A stretch of DNA of 31,548 nt from JBCCJA01 sp039045975 (GTDB taxonomy: Bacteria; Planctomycetota; Planctomycetia; Planctomycetales; Planctomycetaceae): assembly GCA_039045975.1 (NCBI GenBank), contig JBCCJA010000046.1:1-31548 (forward strand). The letters run 5' to 3'. Below are positions 8,976-16,685 of this stretch, piece by piece (position 1 is the first letter of the stretch; each line of letters starts with the position of its first letter). The position numbers and the translations under genes were made by a program. The notes below the pieces were generated by a model, which was not told the origin of the DNA, searched no databases, and saw only the letters and a list, made by a program, of their open reading frames with translations.

Positions 8976-9797
8976 TTAAAGCTTCGGTACGAGTCGCAGC
9001 AACAACTCACTCAACCGCTCCCCGCCCCGCGCCGCGACCTCCAAGATCTTCGGCAGCTCGACCGGCTCCAACGCGTCGGGCAGGCAGAGGTCGGTCACGA
9101 CGCTGCAGCAGAGGACCTTCAGGTCGCAGTGGGCGGCGACGATGACCTCCGGGACGGTCGACATGCCGACGACGTCGGCACCCATCGACCGCAGCCAGCG
9201 GTACTCGGCCCGCGTCTCCAGGTTCGGGCCCGGGACTGCGACGAAGACGCCCTGTTGGAACGGCGTGCCGAGTTTTCGCGCCGTCTCCTTCGCCTTCGCG
9301 AGCAGCTCCTTTGAGTAGGGCTCGCACATGTCGGGGAAGCGCGGCCCGAGGGCGTCGTCGTTCGGGCCGCGGAGCGGGTTGTCGGGGATCAGGTTGATGT
9401 GGTCCTCGACGAGGACGATGTCGGCCAGCTCGTACTGCGGGTTCATCCCGCCGGCGGCGTTCGTGACGACGAGGGTCTCGCAGCCGAGGGCCTTCATCAC
9501 GCGGACCGGGAAGGTCACGTCCTGCAGCGAATAGCCTTCGTAGTAGTGGAACCGCCCCTGCATCGCGACGACCGGCGTCCCGCCGAGCGTGCCGCAGACG
9601 AACTGCCCGGCGTGCGATTCGACGGTCGAGGCCGGGAAGTGCGGGATCGACTCGTAAGCGATCGACGCGTCGGCTTCGATGCGGTCGGCCAGGTCACCGA
9701 GCCCGGTGCCGAGGATCATGCCGACGCGGGGCGTGCCGGCGTACGAAGAGCGGATCGACGCGACTGCCGCGTCGATCCGGGAAGCGAGTTCCGACAT
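8976..9797 (-). CDS. punA: Purine nucleoside phosphorylase (trimeric PNP/MTAP family)
   Basis: This 273-residue enzyme should split purine nucleosides with phosphate into free base and ribose-1-phosphate in the cytoplasm, as part of purine salvage. Family motifs are complete: GTGLGDL near the start, SHAGQ with H62, GRFHYYEGY with H83 and Y85, NAAGGMN, PGPNLETRAEYR and GADVVGMSTVPEV. The length is normal. One residue stands out. The family motif that is usually ITN is VVTD here, placing D236 where 6-oxopurine-specific enzymes have Asn (Asn243 in human PNP). This may widen or shift specificity toward adenosine. The MTA phosphorylase pattern TDYD is not present, so I keep the PNP name. The acidic-protein gene lies 53 bases upstream and the small membrane ORF 14 bases downstream, suggesting one transcript. 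No Shine-Dalgarno is seen. Confidence 0.93.
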   Translation of the reverse strand: MSELASRIDAAVASIRSSYAGTPRVGMILGTGLGDLADRIEADASIAYESIPHFPASTVESHAGQFVCGTLGGTPVVAMQGRFHYYEGYSLQDVTFPVRVMKALGCETLVVTNAAGGMNPQYELADIVLVEDHINLIPDNPLRGPNDDALGPRFPDMCEPYSKELLAKAKETARKLGTPFQQGVFVAVPGPNLETRAEYRWLRSMGADVVGMSTVPEVIVAAHCDLKVLCCSVVTDLCLPDALEPVELPKILEVAARGGERLSELLLRLVPKL

Positions 9798-9850
9798 GGG
9801 GGCCGATCGATAGGCGGAGGCCGGATCGGCCCGGACGGTGTTACGCGGCG

Positions 9851-10174
9851 TCAGTCGAGGTCGTCGCCGAAGTCGTCGTCGTCGTCTTCCTCGTCGTCGT
9901 CGTCATCGAAGTCTTCGTCGTCGTCCTCGTCGTCGAAGTCCTCGTCCTCGTCGAGGTCGTCTTCCTCGTCGTCGATGTCGTCGTCGTCTTCGTCGTCGAA
10001 GTCTTCGTCCTCCTCGTCGAAGTCTTCGTCCTCGTCGTCGTCGTCATCGGCGTCGTCGAAGCCGCCGTCGAGGTCGTCCTCGTCGATCGCGACGGGCGGG
10101 TCGAGCAGGTCGGTGCCGGACGTGGCGTCGGTGGGCGCGGTCGGGCGTTCCGGTTTCCAAGTCGGGTCGATCAC
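9851..10174 (-). CDS. Extremely acidic Asp/Glu-rich small protein
   Basis: The 107-residue product has a normal N-terminus (MIDPTWKPERPTAPTDATSG). From about residue 31 onward it is almost all Asp and Glu. Single Phe, Ile or Leu residues are spaced about every six to ten positions, as in EDFDEEDEDFDDEDDDD. It should be disordered and strongly negative; binding of cations or basic proteins is conceivable but unproven. The DNA is a run of GAC/GAG/GAA codons, which can change length by slippage. The opposite strand reads as a serine run for the same reason and is not a gene. Translation is well supported: GTG start with GGAGG nine bases upstream. The gene comes before the phosphorylase on the same strand. 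Confidence 0.75.
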   Translation of the reverse strand: MIDPTWKPERPTAPTDATSGTDLLDPPVAIDEDDLDGGFDDADDDDDEDEDFDEEDEDFDDEDDDDIDDEEDDLDEDEDFDDEDDDEDFDDDDDEEDDDDDFGDDLD

Positions 10175-10220
10175 GAAGACCGTCCTCCGGGGGTGCTGAT
10201 CGGTCGCTGCGGGTCTTCTC

Positions 10221-10238
10221 CGGCACGTCAGTGTGCCG
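10221..10238. repeat. Small hairpin with GTCA in its loop
   Basis: CGGCAC and GTGCCG pair perfectly around the loop GTCAGT. It lies between the tRNA terminator and the acidic-protein gene, so it could sit in that gene's leader. The loop resembles the GTCA loops elsewhere in the window, but the stem is only six pairs. Confidence 0.35.
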
Positions 10239-10323
10239 ACGACGCGACCGAGTTATCCGACCCCGAAAACGCTGTCAAGGTTTGCCCGACCGGCGTTTCG
10301 GAACACGGGCGGCGTCCCGCGAC

Positions 10324-10364
10324 GAAAAGAAAAACGGCCGCGGCCCGCGGGGGCCGCGGCCGTT
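10324..10364 (-). terminator. Rho-independent terminator of the tRNA-Ala gene
   Basis: A perfect 13-pair stem (10333-10345 with 10352-10364, arm AACGGCCGCGGCC) surrounds a six-base loop. On the minus strand it is followed by a T-rich tail reading TTTTTCTTTT. It starts nine bases past the tRNA 3' end and is the clearest intrinsic terminator in the window. Confidence 0.9.
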
Positions 10365-10372
10365 CGATCGAG

Positions 10373-10445
10373 TGGAGGATAGCGGGCTCGAACCGCTGAC
10401 CTTCTGCATGCCATGCAGACGCTCTCCCAGCTGAGCTAATCCCCC
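10373..10445 (-). tRNA. tRNA-Ala (anticodon GGC)
   Basis: The minus strand folds into a 73-base cloverleaf. The acceptor stem GGGGGAT pairs with ATCCTCC, including one G-U pair, and is followed by discriminator A. The D arm reads AGCTCAGCTGGGAGAGC, the anticodon stem TCTGC/GCAGA encloses the loop ATGGCAT with anticodon GGC, and the T arm contains GGTTCGAGCC. CCA is not encoded (CT follows the discriminator) and must be added by the CCA enzyme. It decodes GCC and GCU, GCC being common in this GC-rich genome. It has its own promoter and terminator. Confidence 0.97.
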
Positions 10446-10470
10446 GGGAGGCCGCCGGAGCGACGACCAA

Positions 10471-10498
10471 ACGATAATCGGTCACCTGGGGCGGTCAA
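10471..10498 (-). promoter_or_regulatory. Sigma-70-type promoter of tRNA-Ala
   Basis: On the minus strand TTGACC (10493-10498) and TATCGT (10471-10476) are 16 bases apart and end about 25 bases before the tRNA 5' end. The stop codon of the upstream acyl-activating enzyme (TGA, 10495-10497) lies inside the -35 hexamer, so the two genes are packed tightly. Confidence 0.7.
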
Positions 10499-12141
10499 GT
10501 TGACCCCGATTCCGACACCGACGGCGTCGCGGCGGTTCGGGCGAACCGCTCGGCCGCCGCCGCCCGGACCGACGCGAGGTCGAGCTTGCCCGAGCCCAGC
10601 ACGGGGATCTCGTCGACCTCGGCGAAGGCGTCGCGGTCGGGGATCCACAGGTTCGGCAGCCCGGCGTCAGACAGCGACGAGACGACCTGCTCGACGGGGC
10701 GGGGCAGGGGGCGGTGCAGCACGACGATCCGCTCGCCTTTTTTCGGGTCGGGCACGGCGGTGACGGCGAGCAACACGCCGGCGTCTTCGTCGTCGGTGTC
10801 GCCGCAGGCGCGGAGCAGTTCCTCCTCGATCTTCTGGTGCGGGACCATCTCGCCGCCGATCTTCGAGAACCGCGTCAGACGCCCCGTGATGTGCACGAAG
10901 CCGTCGGCGTCGACGAAGCCGAGGTCACCGGTGACATACCAGTCGCCGTCGCGGACCTCGGCGGTCTTCTCCGGCAGGTTCAGATAGCCCTTCATGATGT
11001 TCGGCCCGGAGACCTGCAGCATGCCCTCCGCCCCGCCGGCGAGTTGTTCGCCCGAGTCGGGGTCGACGACGCGGATTGTTTGGCCGGGCAGCGGGCGGCC
11101 GATCGTGCCGTGTTTCGTGCCGGGGCGGGACGTGTCGGTCCGCCGCTCCTCCGGGATGTTGCAGGAGACGAACGGCGACAGCTCGGTCGCGCCATAACCT
11201 TCGACCGGCTCGACGCCGAACTTCGCGCGGAAGTCTTCGCGGAGCTTGCCGTCGAGCTTCTCGGCCCCGGCGATGACGATCTCGAGCTTGCCGAACTGCT
11301 GCGGCGTGCAGCGTTTCAGGTACGCCCGCAGGAACGTCGGCGTCGTGATCAGGATCGTCGCGGCGTATTTCTCCGCGATCTGGCCGACCGTCTTCGCGTC
11401 GAGCGGATTGACGTGGTGCACCGCCCGCGTCGGCAGCGTCAGCGGCCACCACAGCGTCGTCGTGAAGCCGAACGCGTGGAAGAACGGCAGGATGCCGACC
11501 GTCGTGTCGTCGTCTTTCAGGTGGACCGCCCGCGGCAGCGAGTCGACCTGAGCCGCAATGTTGCCGTGCGTGAGCATCACGCCCTTCGGACGCCCGGTCG
11601 AACCCGACGTGTAGATCACCGTCAGCAGGTCGTCGGCGGCGATCGAGGTCAGCCCGAGCTGGCCCTCGACGAGCGAGACCGGCAACATCGAGGCCGCGAC
11701 GGCGGCGAGCTTGTCGCCGATCGAGACAAGCGGCTTGAAGTCTTCGAGGCAGATAACGCGGCCCTTCAGGTCGGCGGGCCGTTTCTCCAGAAACTTGCGG
11801 CTCGTCAGCGTGCATTCGACCCCGGCGTCGGCGAGGCAGTAATTGAGTAGCTCGTCGTTGAGCGTGTAGTTCAGATTCACCGCGACGAGCTTGCGGAGGG
11901 CGAGCGCGGCGTTGACGACCGTCGCCGCGACCGTCGGCGGCAGATAGACGCCGACCGTCCCGCTGTCGGAGACCGGCACCTCGCGGGCGATGACGCGGCC
12001 GAGGGCGACCGCCTTGCGGAGCAGGTCGGTGCCGCTCAACTCGGCGCCGGTCGAGTCGGAGACCTTGCGCGATGAGCCGGTGCGGCGGCACTCGCGGAGG
12101 AACCGACGCGGCGGGGCGAGGAACTCGGTCGACGTGCTCAC
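10495..12141 (-). CDS. AMP-binding acyl-activating enzyme, Aas-like acyl-ACP/CoA synthetase
   Basis: This 548-residue protein belongs to the ANL superfamily, which activates carboxylic acids with ATP and passes the acyl group to CoA or ACP. The phosphate loop YTSGSTGRPKG, the adenine-region YGATELSP, the aspartate motif YVTGDLG and the hinge HITGRLTRFSKIGGEMVPH are all present. The KIGGEMVPH form is typical of the synthetase half of Aas-type acyl-ACP synthetases. No acyltransferase domain is fused, so it would supply activated fatty acids to a separate enzyme. The exact acceptor is not decided by the sequence. The GTG at 12141 (product MSTSTEFLAPP) is chosen because the 78 codons before it are arginine-rich, low-quality sequence, and GGGAG lies nine bases upstream. 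It is divergent from the DCC gene. Confidence 0.88.
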   Translation of the reverse strand: MSTSTEFLAPPRRFLRECRRTGSSRKVSDSTGAELSGTDLLRKAVALGRVIAREVPVSDSGTVGVYLPPTVAATVVNAALALRKLVAVNLNYTLNDELLNYCLADAGVECTLTSRKFLEKRPADLKGRVICLEDFKPLVSIGDKLAAVAASMLPVSLVEGQLGLTSIAADDLLTVIYTSGSTGRPKGVMLTHGNIAAQVDSLPRAVHLKDDDTTVGILPFFHAFGFTTTLWWPLTLPTRAVHHVNPLDAKTVGQIAEKYAATILITTPTFLRAYLKRCTPQQFGKLEIVIAGAEKLDGKLREDFRAKFGVEPVEGYGATELSPFVSCNIPEERRTDTSRPGTKHGTIGRPLPGQTIRVVDPDSGEQLAGGAEGMLQVSGPNIMKGYLNLPEKTAEVRDGDWYVTGDLGFVDADGFVHITGRLTRFSKIGGEMVPHQKIEEELLRACGDTDDEDAGVLLAVTAVPDPKKGERIVVLHRPLPRPVEQVVSSLSDAGLPNLWIPDRDAFAEVDEIPVLGSGKLDLASVRAAAAERFARTAATPSVSESGST

Positions 12142-12318
12142 GGTGCGGACTCCCGGTCGAAGGCTGCGGAACCGGACGCAGGCTCCGCGTCCAAGTCGTC
12201 GCCCGGGCCCGCACGGTTCAATCGCGACCGAGGCCGCGCCGGGCGGATCAGAACGGTTCTCGGAACGGCCGACAAGATCGTGTTGGCGGCCGGTCCTCAC
12301 ACGGGCCGACGCATCTCG

Positions 12319-12336
12319 TATACTTCTAGTGGAGGA
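12319..12336 (+). promoter_or_regulatory. -10 hexamer and strong Shine-Dalgarno of the DCC gene
   Basis: TATACT at 12319-12324 is close to the sigma-70 -10 consensus. GGAGGA at 12331-12336 follows and sits five bases before the GTG start. If the hexamer is used, the leader is only about a dozen bases. No convincing -35 box lies 16-18 bases upstream. The rest of this roughly 200-base divergent region holds no other feature I can support. Confidence 0.5.
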
Positions 12337-12341
12337 ATGAC

Positions 12342-12794
12342 GTGACCGCGGTTCTCGACCATCCGCCGACACCACAAGACGTCCGGCAACGGCCCGAGGC
12401 GGGCGACGACCGCCCGGTCGTCTTCTTCGACGGCGTCTGCGGCCTCTGTGACGGGACGGTCAGCACGCTGCTGAAGATCGACCGCGGCGAGCGGCTGCTG
12501 TTCGCGACGCTGCAGGGCGAAACGGCGAAGACGCTGCCGCCCGAGTTCGTCGACCTCAACAGCATGGTCCTCCGCGAGGGCGACCGGCTGAGCCGAAAGT
12601 CGACGGCGGTCGGGCGGACGCTGAAAGCGGTCGGCGGCTTTTGGGCCGTCCTCGGGTCACTGCTGCTGTTGGTACCGCGGCCGCTCCGCGATCTCGGTTA
12701 CACGCTGGTGGCGAAAATCCGCTACCGCGTGTGGGGCAAAAAGGAGACCTGCCGTATCCCGACCCCGGCCGAGCGGGGCCGGTTTCTCGACTGA
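12342..12794 (+). CDS. DCC-family thiol-disulfide oxidoreductase-like protein (DUF393)
   Basis: The 150-residue product has the DUF393 hallmark FFDGVCGLCDG at about 28-38, with the CxxC pair that suggests thiol-disulfide chemistry. The rest follows the family: LLFATLQG, SMVLREGDRLSRKSTAV and the closing RYRVWGKKETCRIP. The function of the family is poorly known, so no substrate is assigned. The GTG start is supported by GGAGGA five bases upstream. An ATG at 12337 opens a frame that stops after two codons and cannot be the start. A PQQ-like gene follows about 90 bases later on the same strand and may share its transcript. Confidence 0.88.
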   Translation: MTAVLDHPPTPQDVRQRPEAGDDRPVVFFDGVCGLCDGTVSTLLKIDRGERLLFATLQGETAKTLPPEFVDLNSMVLREGDRLSRKSTAVGRTLKAVGGFWAVLGSLLLLVPRPLRDLGYTLVAKIRYRVWGKKETCRIPTPAERGRFLD

Positions 12795-12883
12795 GTCAGC
12801 CGTCGAAGGACTCTTCGTGTTGATCGCGGCGTCGGGTCCGCGTACGGATGCGGACCGAACGACACTCATGCAGCACGGCCGTC

Positions 12884-14542
12884 ATGTCTGAAACGTCTGA
12901 GGCGAAGACCGCAGCCGCCCACGGTTTCCGCTGGTGGCCGGCACCGGCGATCGTCCTCCTCGGAGTCGCAGTATTCGGACTGCTGCTCCTCCGCGGCGAA
13001 GCGGCCCTCGACGGCGACGCGACGCAGCTCGTGTTCGCGGCGTTGGGCGTGATGGCCGGGACGCTGGCGGCGCTGCTCGTGTGGTGGATCGGCTTTTCGC
13101 GACTGAGGATCCGCACGAAGGCGGTCGGACTGGCGCTATTCGCAGTCTGCGGCGCGGCGGCCGCCGGGTCGGTGCGCATCGAGCAGGTCGACGGAGCGAT
13201 GCGGCCGACCAAGTGGTCGTTCCGTTGGCAGAAGTCGGCGGAGGAAAAAGCCCTCGACGCAATCGCCGCCGTCGAACAGGCCGAATCGGCCGAGTGGACG
13301 CCGCCGGTCGAGGCGGCGGCGACCGACTGGCCCCGGTTCCGCGGTCCGGGGGGCGACGGCGTCGTCCCGGCGGGGTCGGTCCGGCTCGACTGGGACGCGA
13401 GGCCGCCGGAGGCGTTGTGGCGTCAGCCGGTCGGGCTCGGCTGGTCTTCTTTCACGGTCGTCGGCGGCAGGGCGTTCACGCAGGAGCAGCGGGGCGACGA
13501 CGAACTCGTCGTCTGCTACGAGGCCGAGACCGGCGCCCAGGTGTGGGCCCACACGACCGCCGATCGTTTCTCGGAACCGGTCGGCGGCGACGGCCCGCGG
13601 GCGACGCCGACGTTCGACGACGGCGTGCTGTACGCCGTCGGCGCCACCGGGCGGCTGTCGGCGTTGGATCCGGCCGACGGGAAGCCGCTCTGGGAACGTG
13701 ACATCCTCGCCGACGCCGGCGACGGCACGCCGCTCGACAACAACCCCTGGGCCGTCGCCGCGAGCCCGCTCGTCTCGGGAGGACGCGTCTACTTGCCGGC
13801 CGGGAACGAAGTCGCCGGCCGCGTCCTCTGCTACGACGCGACGACCGGCGAGCCGGTCTGGCAGGGCGGCGAAGACCCCGCCAGTTACGCGACATTCGTG
13901 ACGGAGACGTTCGGCGACGTCGAACAGCTCCTCGTGTTCGACGGGGCGGGACTGAACGGCTTCGACACGGCCGACGGTACGTCACTGTGGCACGTCGATT
14001 TTTCCAACCAGCCGAAGGTGAACGCGATCGTCCCCGTCGTCCGCGACGGACGCGTCTTCGTCAGCAGCGGGTACGGGGTCGGCTCGGCGTTGTTCGACGT
14101 CACGTATGCGGACGACGGCTGGCGGGCGGAGCCGGTCTGGGCGACCTCGAACCGCTTCAAGCTGAAGTTCAACGACCCGGTCGTCGTCGGGGGGCACATC
14201 TACGGCCTGGACGAGGGCATCCTCGCGTGCGTCGACTTCGAGACCGGCAAGCGACAGTGGAAGAAGGGCCGCTTCGGGTACGGACAGATGTTGCTCGTCG
14301 AGGACGACAAACTGCTGGTGCTCGCCGAGGACGGGGTCGTGCACCTGATCGAGGCGACGCCCGAGAAGTTCGTCGAACTCGCCTCGTTTCCGGCGATCGA
14401 GGGCAAGACGTGGAACCATCCGGCGGTCGCCGACGGGCTGCTGTTCGTCCGCAACTCGGAAGAGGCGGCCTGCTACGACCTGCGTCCCGCCCGGTCGGCG
14501 GACGACGACACGCCGACCGGCGAGGTCGCGTCGGCGCGGTAA
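12884..14542 (+). CDS. Membrane-anchored PQQ-like beta-propeller protein
   Basis: The 552-residue product begins with three probable membrane helices (about 15-36, 46-71 and 79-96). A linker follows, then a beta-propeller from about residue 145 that opens with DWPRFRGPGGDGV, a form common in planctomycetal propeller proteins. Blade motifs of the type YEAETGAQVWAH, LDPADGKPLWERD, YDATTGEPVWQGG and VDFETGKRQWKKG recur, as in BamB and PQQ-dependent dehydrogenases. I see no clear quinoprotein catalytic site, so binding or scaffolding is likelier than catalysis. The ATG at 12884 is preferred over one 12 codons earlier because MRTERHSCSTAV adds nothing recognisable. A large inverted repeat after the stop probably ends transcription. 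Confidence 0.85.
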   Translation: MSETSEAKTAAAHGFRWWPAPAIVLLGVAVFGLLLLRGEAALDGDATQLVFAALGVMAGTLAALLVWWIGFSRLRIRTKAVGLALFAVCGAAAAGSVRIEQVDGAMRPTKWSFRWQKSAEEKALDAIAAVEQAESAEWTPPVEAAATDWPRFRGPGGDGVVPAGSVRLDWDARPPEALWRQPVGLGWSSFTVVGGRAFTQEQRGDDELVVCYEAETGAQVWAHTTADRFSEPVGGDGPRATPTFDDGVLYAVGATGRLSALDPADGKPLWERDILADAGDGTPLDNNPWAVAASPLVSGGRVYLPAGNEVAGRVLCYDATTGEPVWQGGEDPASYATFVTETFGDVEQLLVFDGAGLNGFDTADGTSLWHVDFSNQPKVNAIVPVVRDGRVFVSSGYGVGSALFDVTYADDGWRAEPVWATSNRFKLKFNDPVVVGGHIYGLDEGILACVDFETGKRQWKKGRFGYGQMLLVEDDKLLVLAEDGVVHLIEATPEKFVELASFPAIEGKTWNHPAVADGLLFVRNSEEAACYDLRPARSADDDTPTGEVASAR

Positions 14543-14547
14543 CCAAT

Positions 14548-14628
14548 CTTTAGCGGCGACCGCCAGGGAGCGCTTCGGCCTGCGGTCCGATCGCGAGCCG
14601 CCGCGCTCCCTGGCGGTCGCGGCTAAAG
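14548..14628. terminator. Long inverted repeat, probable terminator (TTTAGC family)
   Basis: Two 26-base arms (14548-14573 and 14603-14628) match at 25 of 26 positions, starting CTTTAGC on one strand and ending GCTAAAG. The loop is 29 bases. It lies six bases after the PQQ-like stop and 35 bases before the proposed mlaE -10 box. The outer TTTAGC edges match the repeats at 6-17 and 28510-28572. Confidence 0.7.
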
Positions 14629-14662
14629 GGAAGCGCCCTCGCGTCGGCGGGGGGCGGTTTCC

Positions 14663-14668
14663 TACGGT
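14663..14668 (+). promoter_or_regulatory. Candidate -10 element of the mla operon
   Basis: TACGGT followed by CCGCGGCC matches the pattern before other genes here (TACCGT at 27271, TATCGT at 21729). Only eight bases separate it from the ATG at 14677, so transcription would begin at or next to the start codon and the mRNA would be leaderless. No clear -35 is visible. Confidence 0.35.
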
Positions 14669-14676
14669 CCGCGGCC

Positions 14677-15510
14677 ATGTCCTCCCTAGCCGCCACCCGC
14701 GACACCGCCCTGCACAAACTCGGCCGCGCGACGCTCGGCGTCGTGTCCGGCTTCGGGGCCCAGACGCTGTTCGCCGCCCGGCTGACGCGGGCCGCGATCG
14801 GCGGCCTGCCGCGGCGGTCGGTCGTCGCGCCGGTGCTGCACGAGGTCGGCGTCGCGAGCCTCCCGGTCGTGCTCGTGACCGGGGCGTTCATCGGCATGGT
14901 GCTCGCCGTGCAGAGCTTCGATCAGCTGCGAGTCATGCGGCTAGAGAACCGGCTCGGGTCGGTGATCAACATCTCGATCGTCAAAGAACTCGGCCCGGTG
15001 CTCGCCGCGACGATGCTCGCCGGCCGCGTCGGCTCGGCGATGGCGGCCCAGCTCGGGACGATGCGGGTCACCGAACAGATCGACGCACTGAAAGCGCTCG
15101 GGGCCGATCCGGTCCGGCACCTCGCCGTGCCTCGGGTGCTCGCCTGCGTCGCGCTCGTGCCGCTGCTGACGGTGCTCGCCGACGCGACCGGCATCCTCGG
15201 CGGGTGGGCCTTCGGCACCCGCGTCCTCGGCGTCGACGATTTCTACTACTGGCATTACACGTTCGCGTTCATCGGGATGTACGACTTCCTGTCGGGCATC
15301 GTGAAGAGCCTGTTCTTCGGGGCCGCGATCGGGCTGATCGCCTGCCACCAGGGCTTCTCGTGCGGGAACGGGGCGGACGGCGTCGGGCGGGCCGCGACGC
15401 AGGCGTTCGTCGTCTCGTTCGCGGCGATCCTCGCGCTCGACTTCCTGCTCGGGATCGTGATCAACCGCGTGCAACTGCTGCTGTGGGCCCAAACGGCGGT
15501 ACCGCTGTGA
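14677..15510 (+). CDS. mlaE: MlaE-type ABC transporter permease
   Basis: This 277-residue inner-membrane protein is the permease of an MCE/Mla system that moves phospholipids between the two membranes. Family marks are clear: the VTGAFIGMVLAVQS helix, KELGPVLAATMLAGRVGSA, and the signature GTMRVTEQIDALKALGADP near the middle. Five or so membrane helices are visible, at about 55-80, 105-125, 155-180, 195-220 and 245-268. The ATPase and the MCE substrate-binding protein follow on the same strand, giving the order mlaE-mlaF-mlaD. About 345 bases of palindrome-rich DNA separate it from mlaF, which is unusual within an operon. No Shine-Dalgarno precedes the ATG. Confidence 0.93.
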   Translation: MSSLAATRDTALHKLGRATLGVVSGFGAQTLFAARLTRAAIGGLPRRSVVAPVLHEVGVASLPVVLVTGAFIGMVLAVQSFDQLRVMRLENRLGSVINISIVKELGPVLAATMLAGRVGSAMAAQLGTMRVTEQIDALKALGADPVRHLAVPRVLACVALVPLLTVLADATGILGGWAFGTRVLGVDDFYYWHYTFAFIGMYDFLSGIVKSLFFGAAIGLIACHQGFSCGNGADGVGRAATQAFVVSFAAILALDFLLGIVINRVQLLLWAQTAVPL

Positions 15511-15856
15511 GCGGGGCCCGCAGATTCTCACTCTCCCCTCGGGGCGAGAGCCGGAACGCGGGGGCCGCGGCGGCTCCGCCCGTGACGGGCGGGAATCACC
15601 CGCAACCGAAAGCCCGAGACGTCAGGCGAGGTTTCCTTACGGGCGGCAAACAGAGCGGCGTGCGAATCGACGGCCGCCGTAACGCGATGTATCGGCGTGT
15701 CGGCGCGATCACAGACACACCTCGGCTAACGCCTCGGGCTTTAGTGACCGCGAGTTTGATTTCATCGCCGATCGCTGAACACCGGCCGGCTCCCACTCAT
15801 CCGACCTGCGGCCACCTGCTCCCGGAGGGGAGCAGGGTCGAACCGGGGTCGCGCCG
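15511..15856. repeat. Palindrome-rich spacer between mlaE and mlaF
   Basis: No gene is supported in these 346 bases. A hairpin at 15531-15550 (CTCTCCCC with GGCGAGAG, one mismatch) comes first. Arms at 15608-15631 and 15720-15743 then form an inverted repeat matching at 20 of 24 positions, with edges AAAGCCCGAG. Its 88-base interior holds a smaller imperfect palindrome, TTACGGGCGGC with GGCCGCCGTAA. A third hairpin at 15816-15835 (CTGCTCCC with GGGAGCAG) ends 21 bases before the mlaF start. They may act as terminators, processing sites or mobile palindromes. Confidence 0.6.
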
Positions 15857-16651
15857 ATGAATGACGCGTTCGTCGCCCTCGAGGGCGTCTCGAAAGGTTT
15901 CGGCGGCGTGCCGATCCTGCGGGGCGTCGACCTCGCGGTCCGTCGCGGCGAGACACTCGTCGTGATCGGCGAGTCGGGCTGCGGCAAAAGCGTCACGATG
16001 AAACTGCTGATGGGCCTGCTCCGGCCCGACGCCGGAACCGTCCGTTGGGAAGGCCGCGACGTCCGCGAGATCCCGCCGGCCGACCTGCGGAAGCGGCGGC
16101 TGCGGTTCGGCTACCTGTTCCAGGGCGCGGCGCTGTTCGACAGCCTGTCGGTGTTCGAAAACATCGCCTTCGGCCTGCGGCAGAACACGCGGATGACCGA
16201 CGGCGTGATCGACGCCGTCGTCCGCGCCCGGACGCACGAGGTCGGCCTGCCCGAGGTCGCGCTGACGCGGAAGCCGTCCGAGCTGTCGGGCGGGATGAAG
16301 AAGCGCGTCGGCCTCGCCCGCGCCCTCGCCCTAGAGCCCGAACTGATGTGTTACGACGAGCCGACGACCGGCCTCGACCCGGTCATGTCGGACGTGATCA
16401 ACGAACTGATCGTGCAGACGCAGGCGAAGACCGGCGCGACCGCGATCGTCGTCACGCACGACATGCGGACCGTCGAGCGGGTCGCCGACCGCGTCGTCAT
16501 GCTCGAGCCGGCCTCACGACTCGCCCCCGACGAGCCCCAGGTCATTTACGACGGCCCGCCGGCCGGGGCGTTCGCGTCGACCGACGACCGCGTCCGCCGC
16601 TTCGTCCGCGGCGAGTCGTCCGAGAGACTGAAGCAGTTGGCGACGGTCTGA
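15857..16651 (+). CDS. mlaF: MlaF-type ABC transporter ATP-binding protein
   Basis: The 264-residue cytoplasmic ATPase powers the Mla lipid transporter. Walker A is GESGCGKSV at about 38-46, the Q-loop is FQGAALFDSLSVFENI, the ABC signature is LSGGMKKRVGLARAL, Walker B is LMCYDEPTTGLDP and the switch histidine is in VTHDM. The AALFDSLSVFENI stretch and the GGMKKR signature are typical of MlaF rather than general importers. It lies between the permease and the MCE protein. A C-terminal extension (PAGAFASTDDRVRRFVRGE) is normal for the family. The STAS protein MlaB, which binds MlaF in Escherichia coli, is not encoded nearby. Confidence 0.93.
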   Translation: MNDAFVALEGVSKGFGGVPILRGVDLAVRRGETLVVIGESGCGKSVTMKLLMGLLRPDAGTVRWEGRDVREIPPADLRKRRLRFGYLFQGAALFDSLSVFENIAFGLRQNTRMTDGVIDAVVRARTHEVGLPEVALTRKPSELSGGMKKRVGLARALALEPELMCYDEPTTGLDPVMSDVINELIVQTQAKTGATAIVVTHDMRTVERVADRVVMLEPASRLAPDEPQVIYDGPPAGAFASTDDRVRRFVRGESSERLKQLATV

Positions 16652-16685
16652 ATCGGTGTTCCGGCCCGACGGTACGCCGTACTAG

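Noticed and set aside
9851..10070. Repeat array resembling CRISPR or a minisatellite
   Set aside because: The repetition is irregular GAC/GAG/GAA codons in a coding frame, with no regular repeat-spacer unit.
9399..10199. Plus-strand serine-run protein
   Set aside because: The serine run is the antisense reading of the GAC/GAG codons of the acidic protein, and the rest is antisense to the phosphorylase.
10495..12375. Full-length 626-residue form of the acyl-activating enzyme
   Set aside because: The first 78 codons are Arg/Ser/Gly-rich and unlike the family; the GTG at 12141 has an upstream GGGAG and gives a normal N-terminus.
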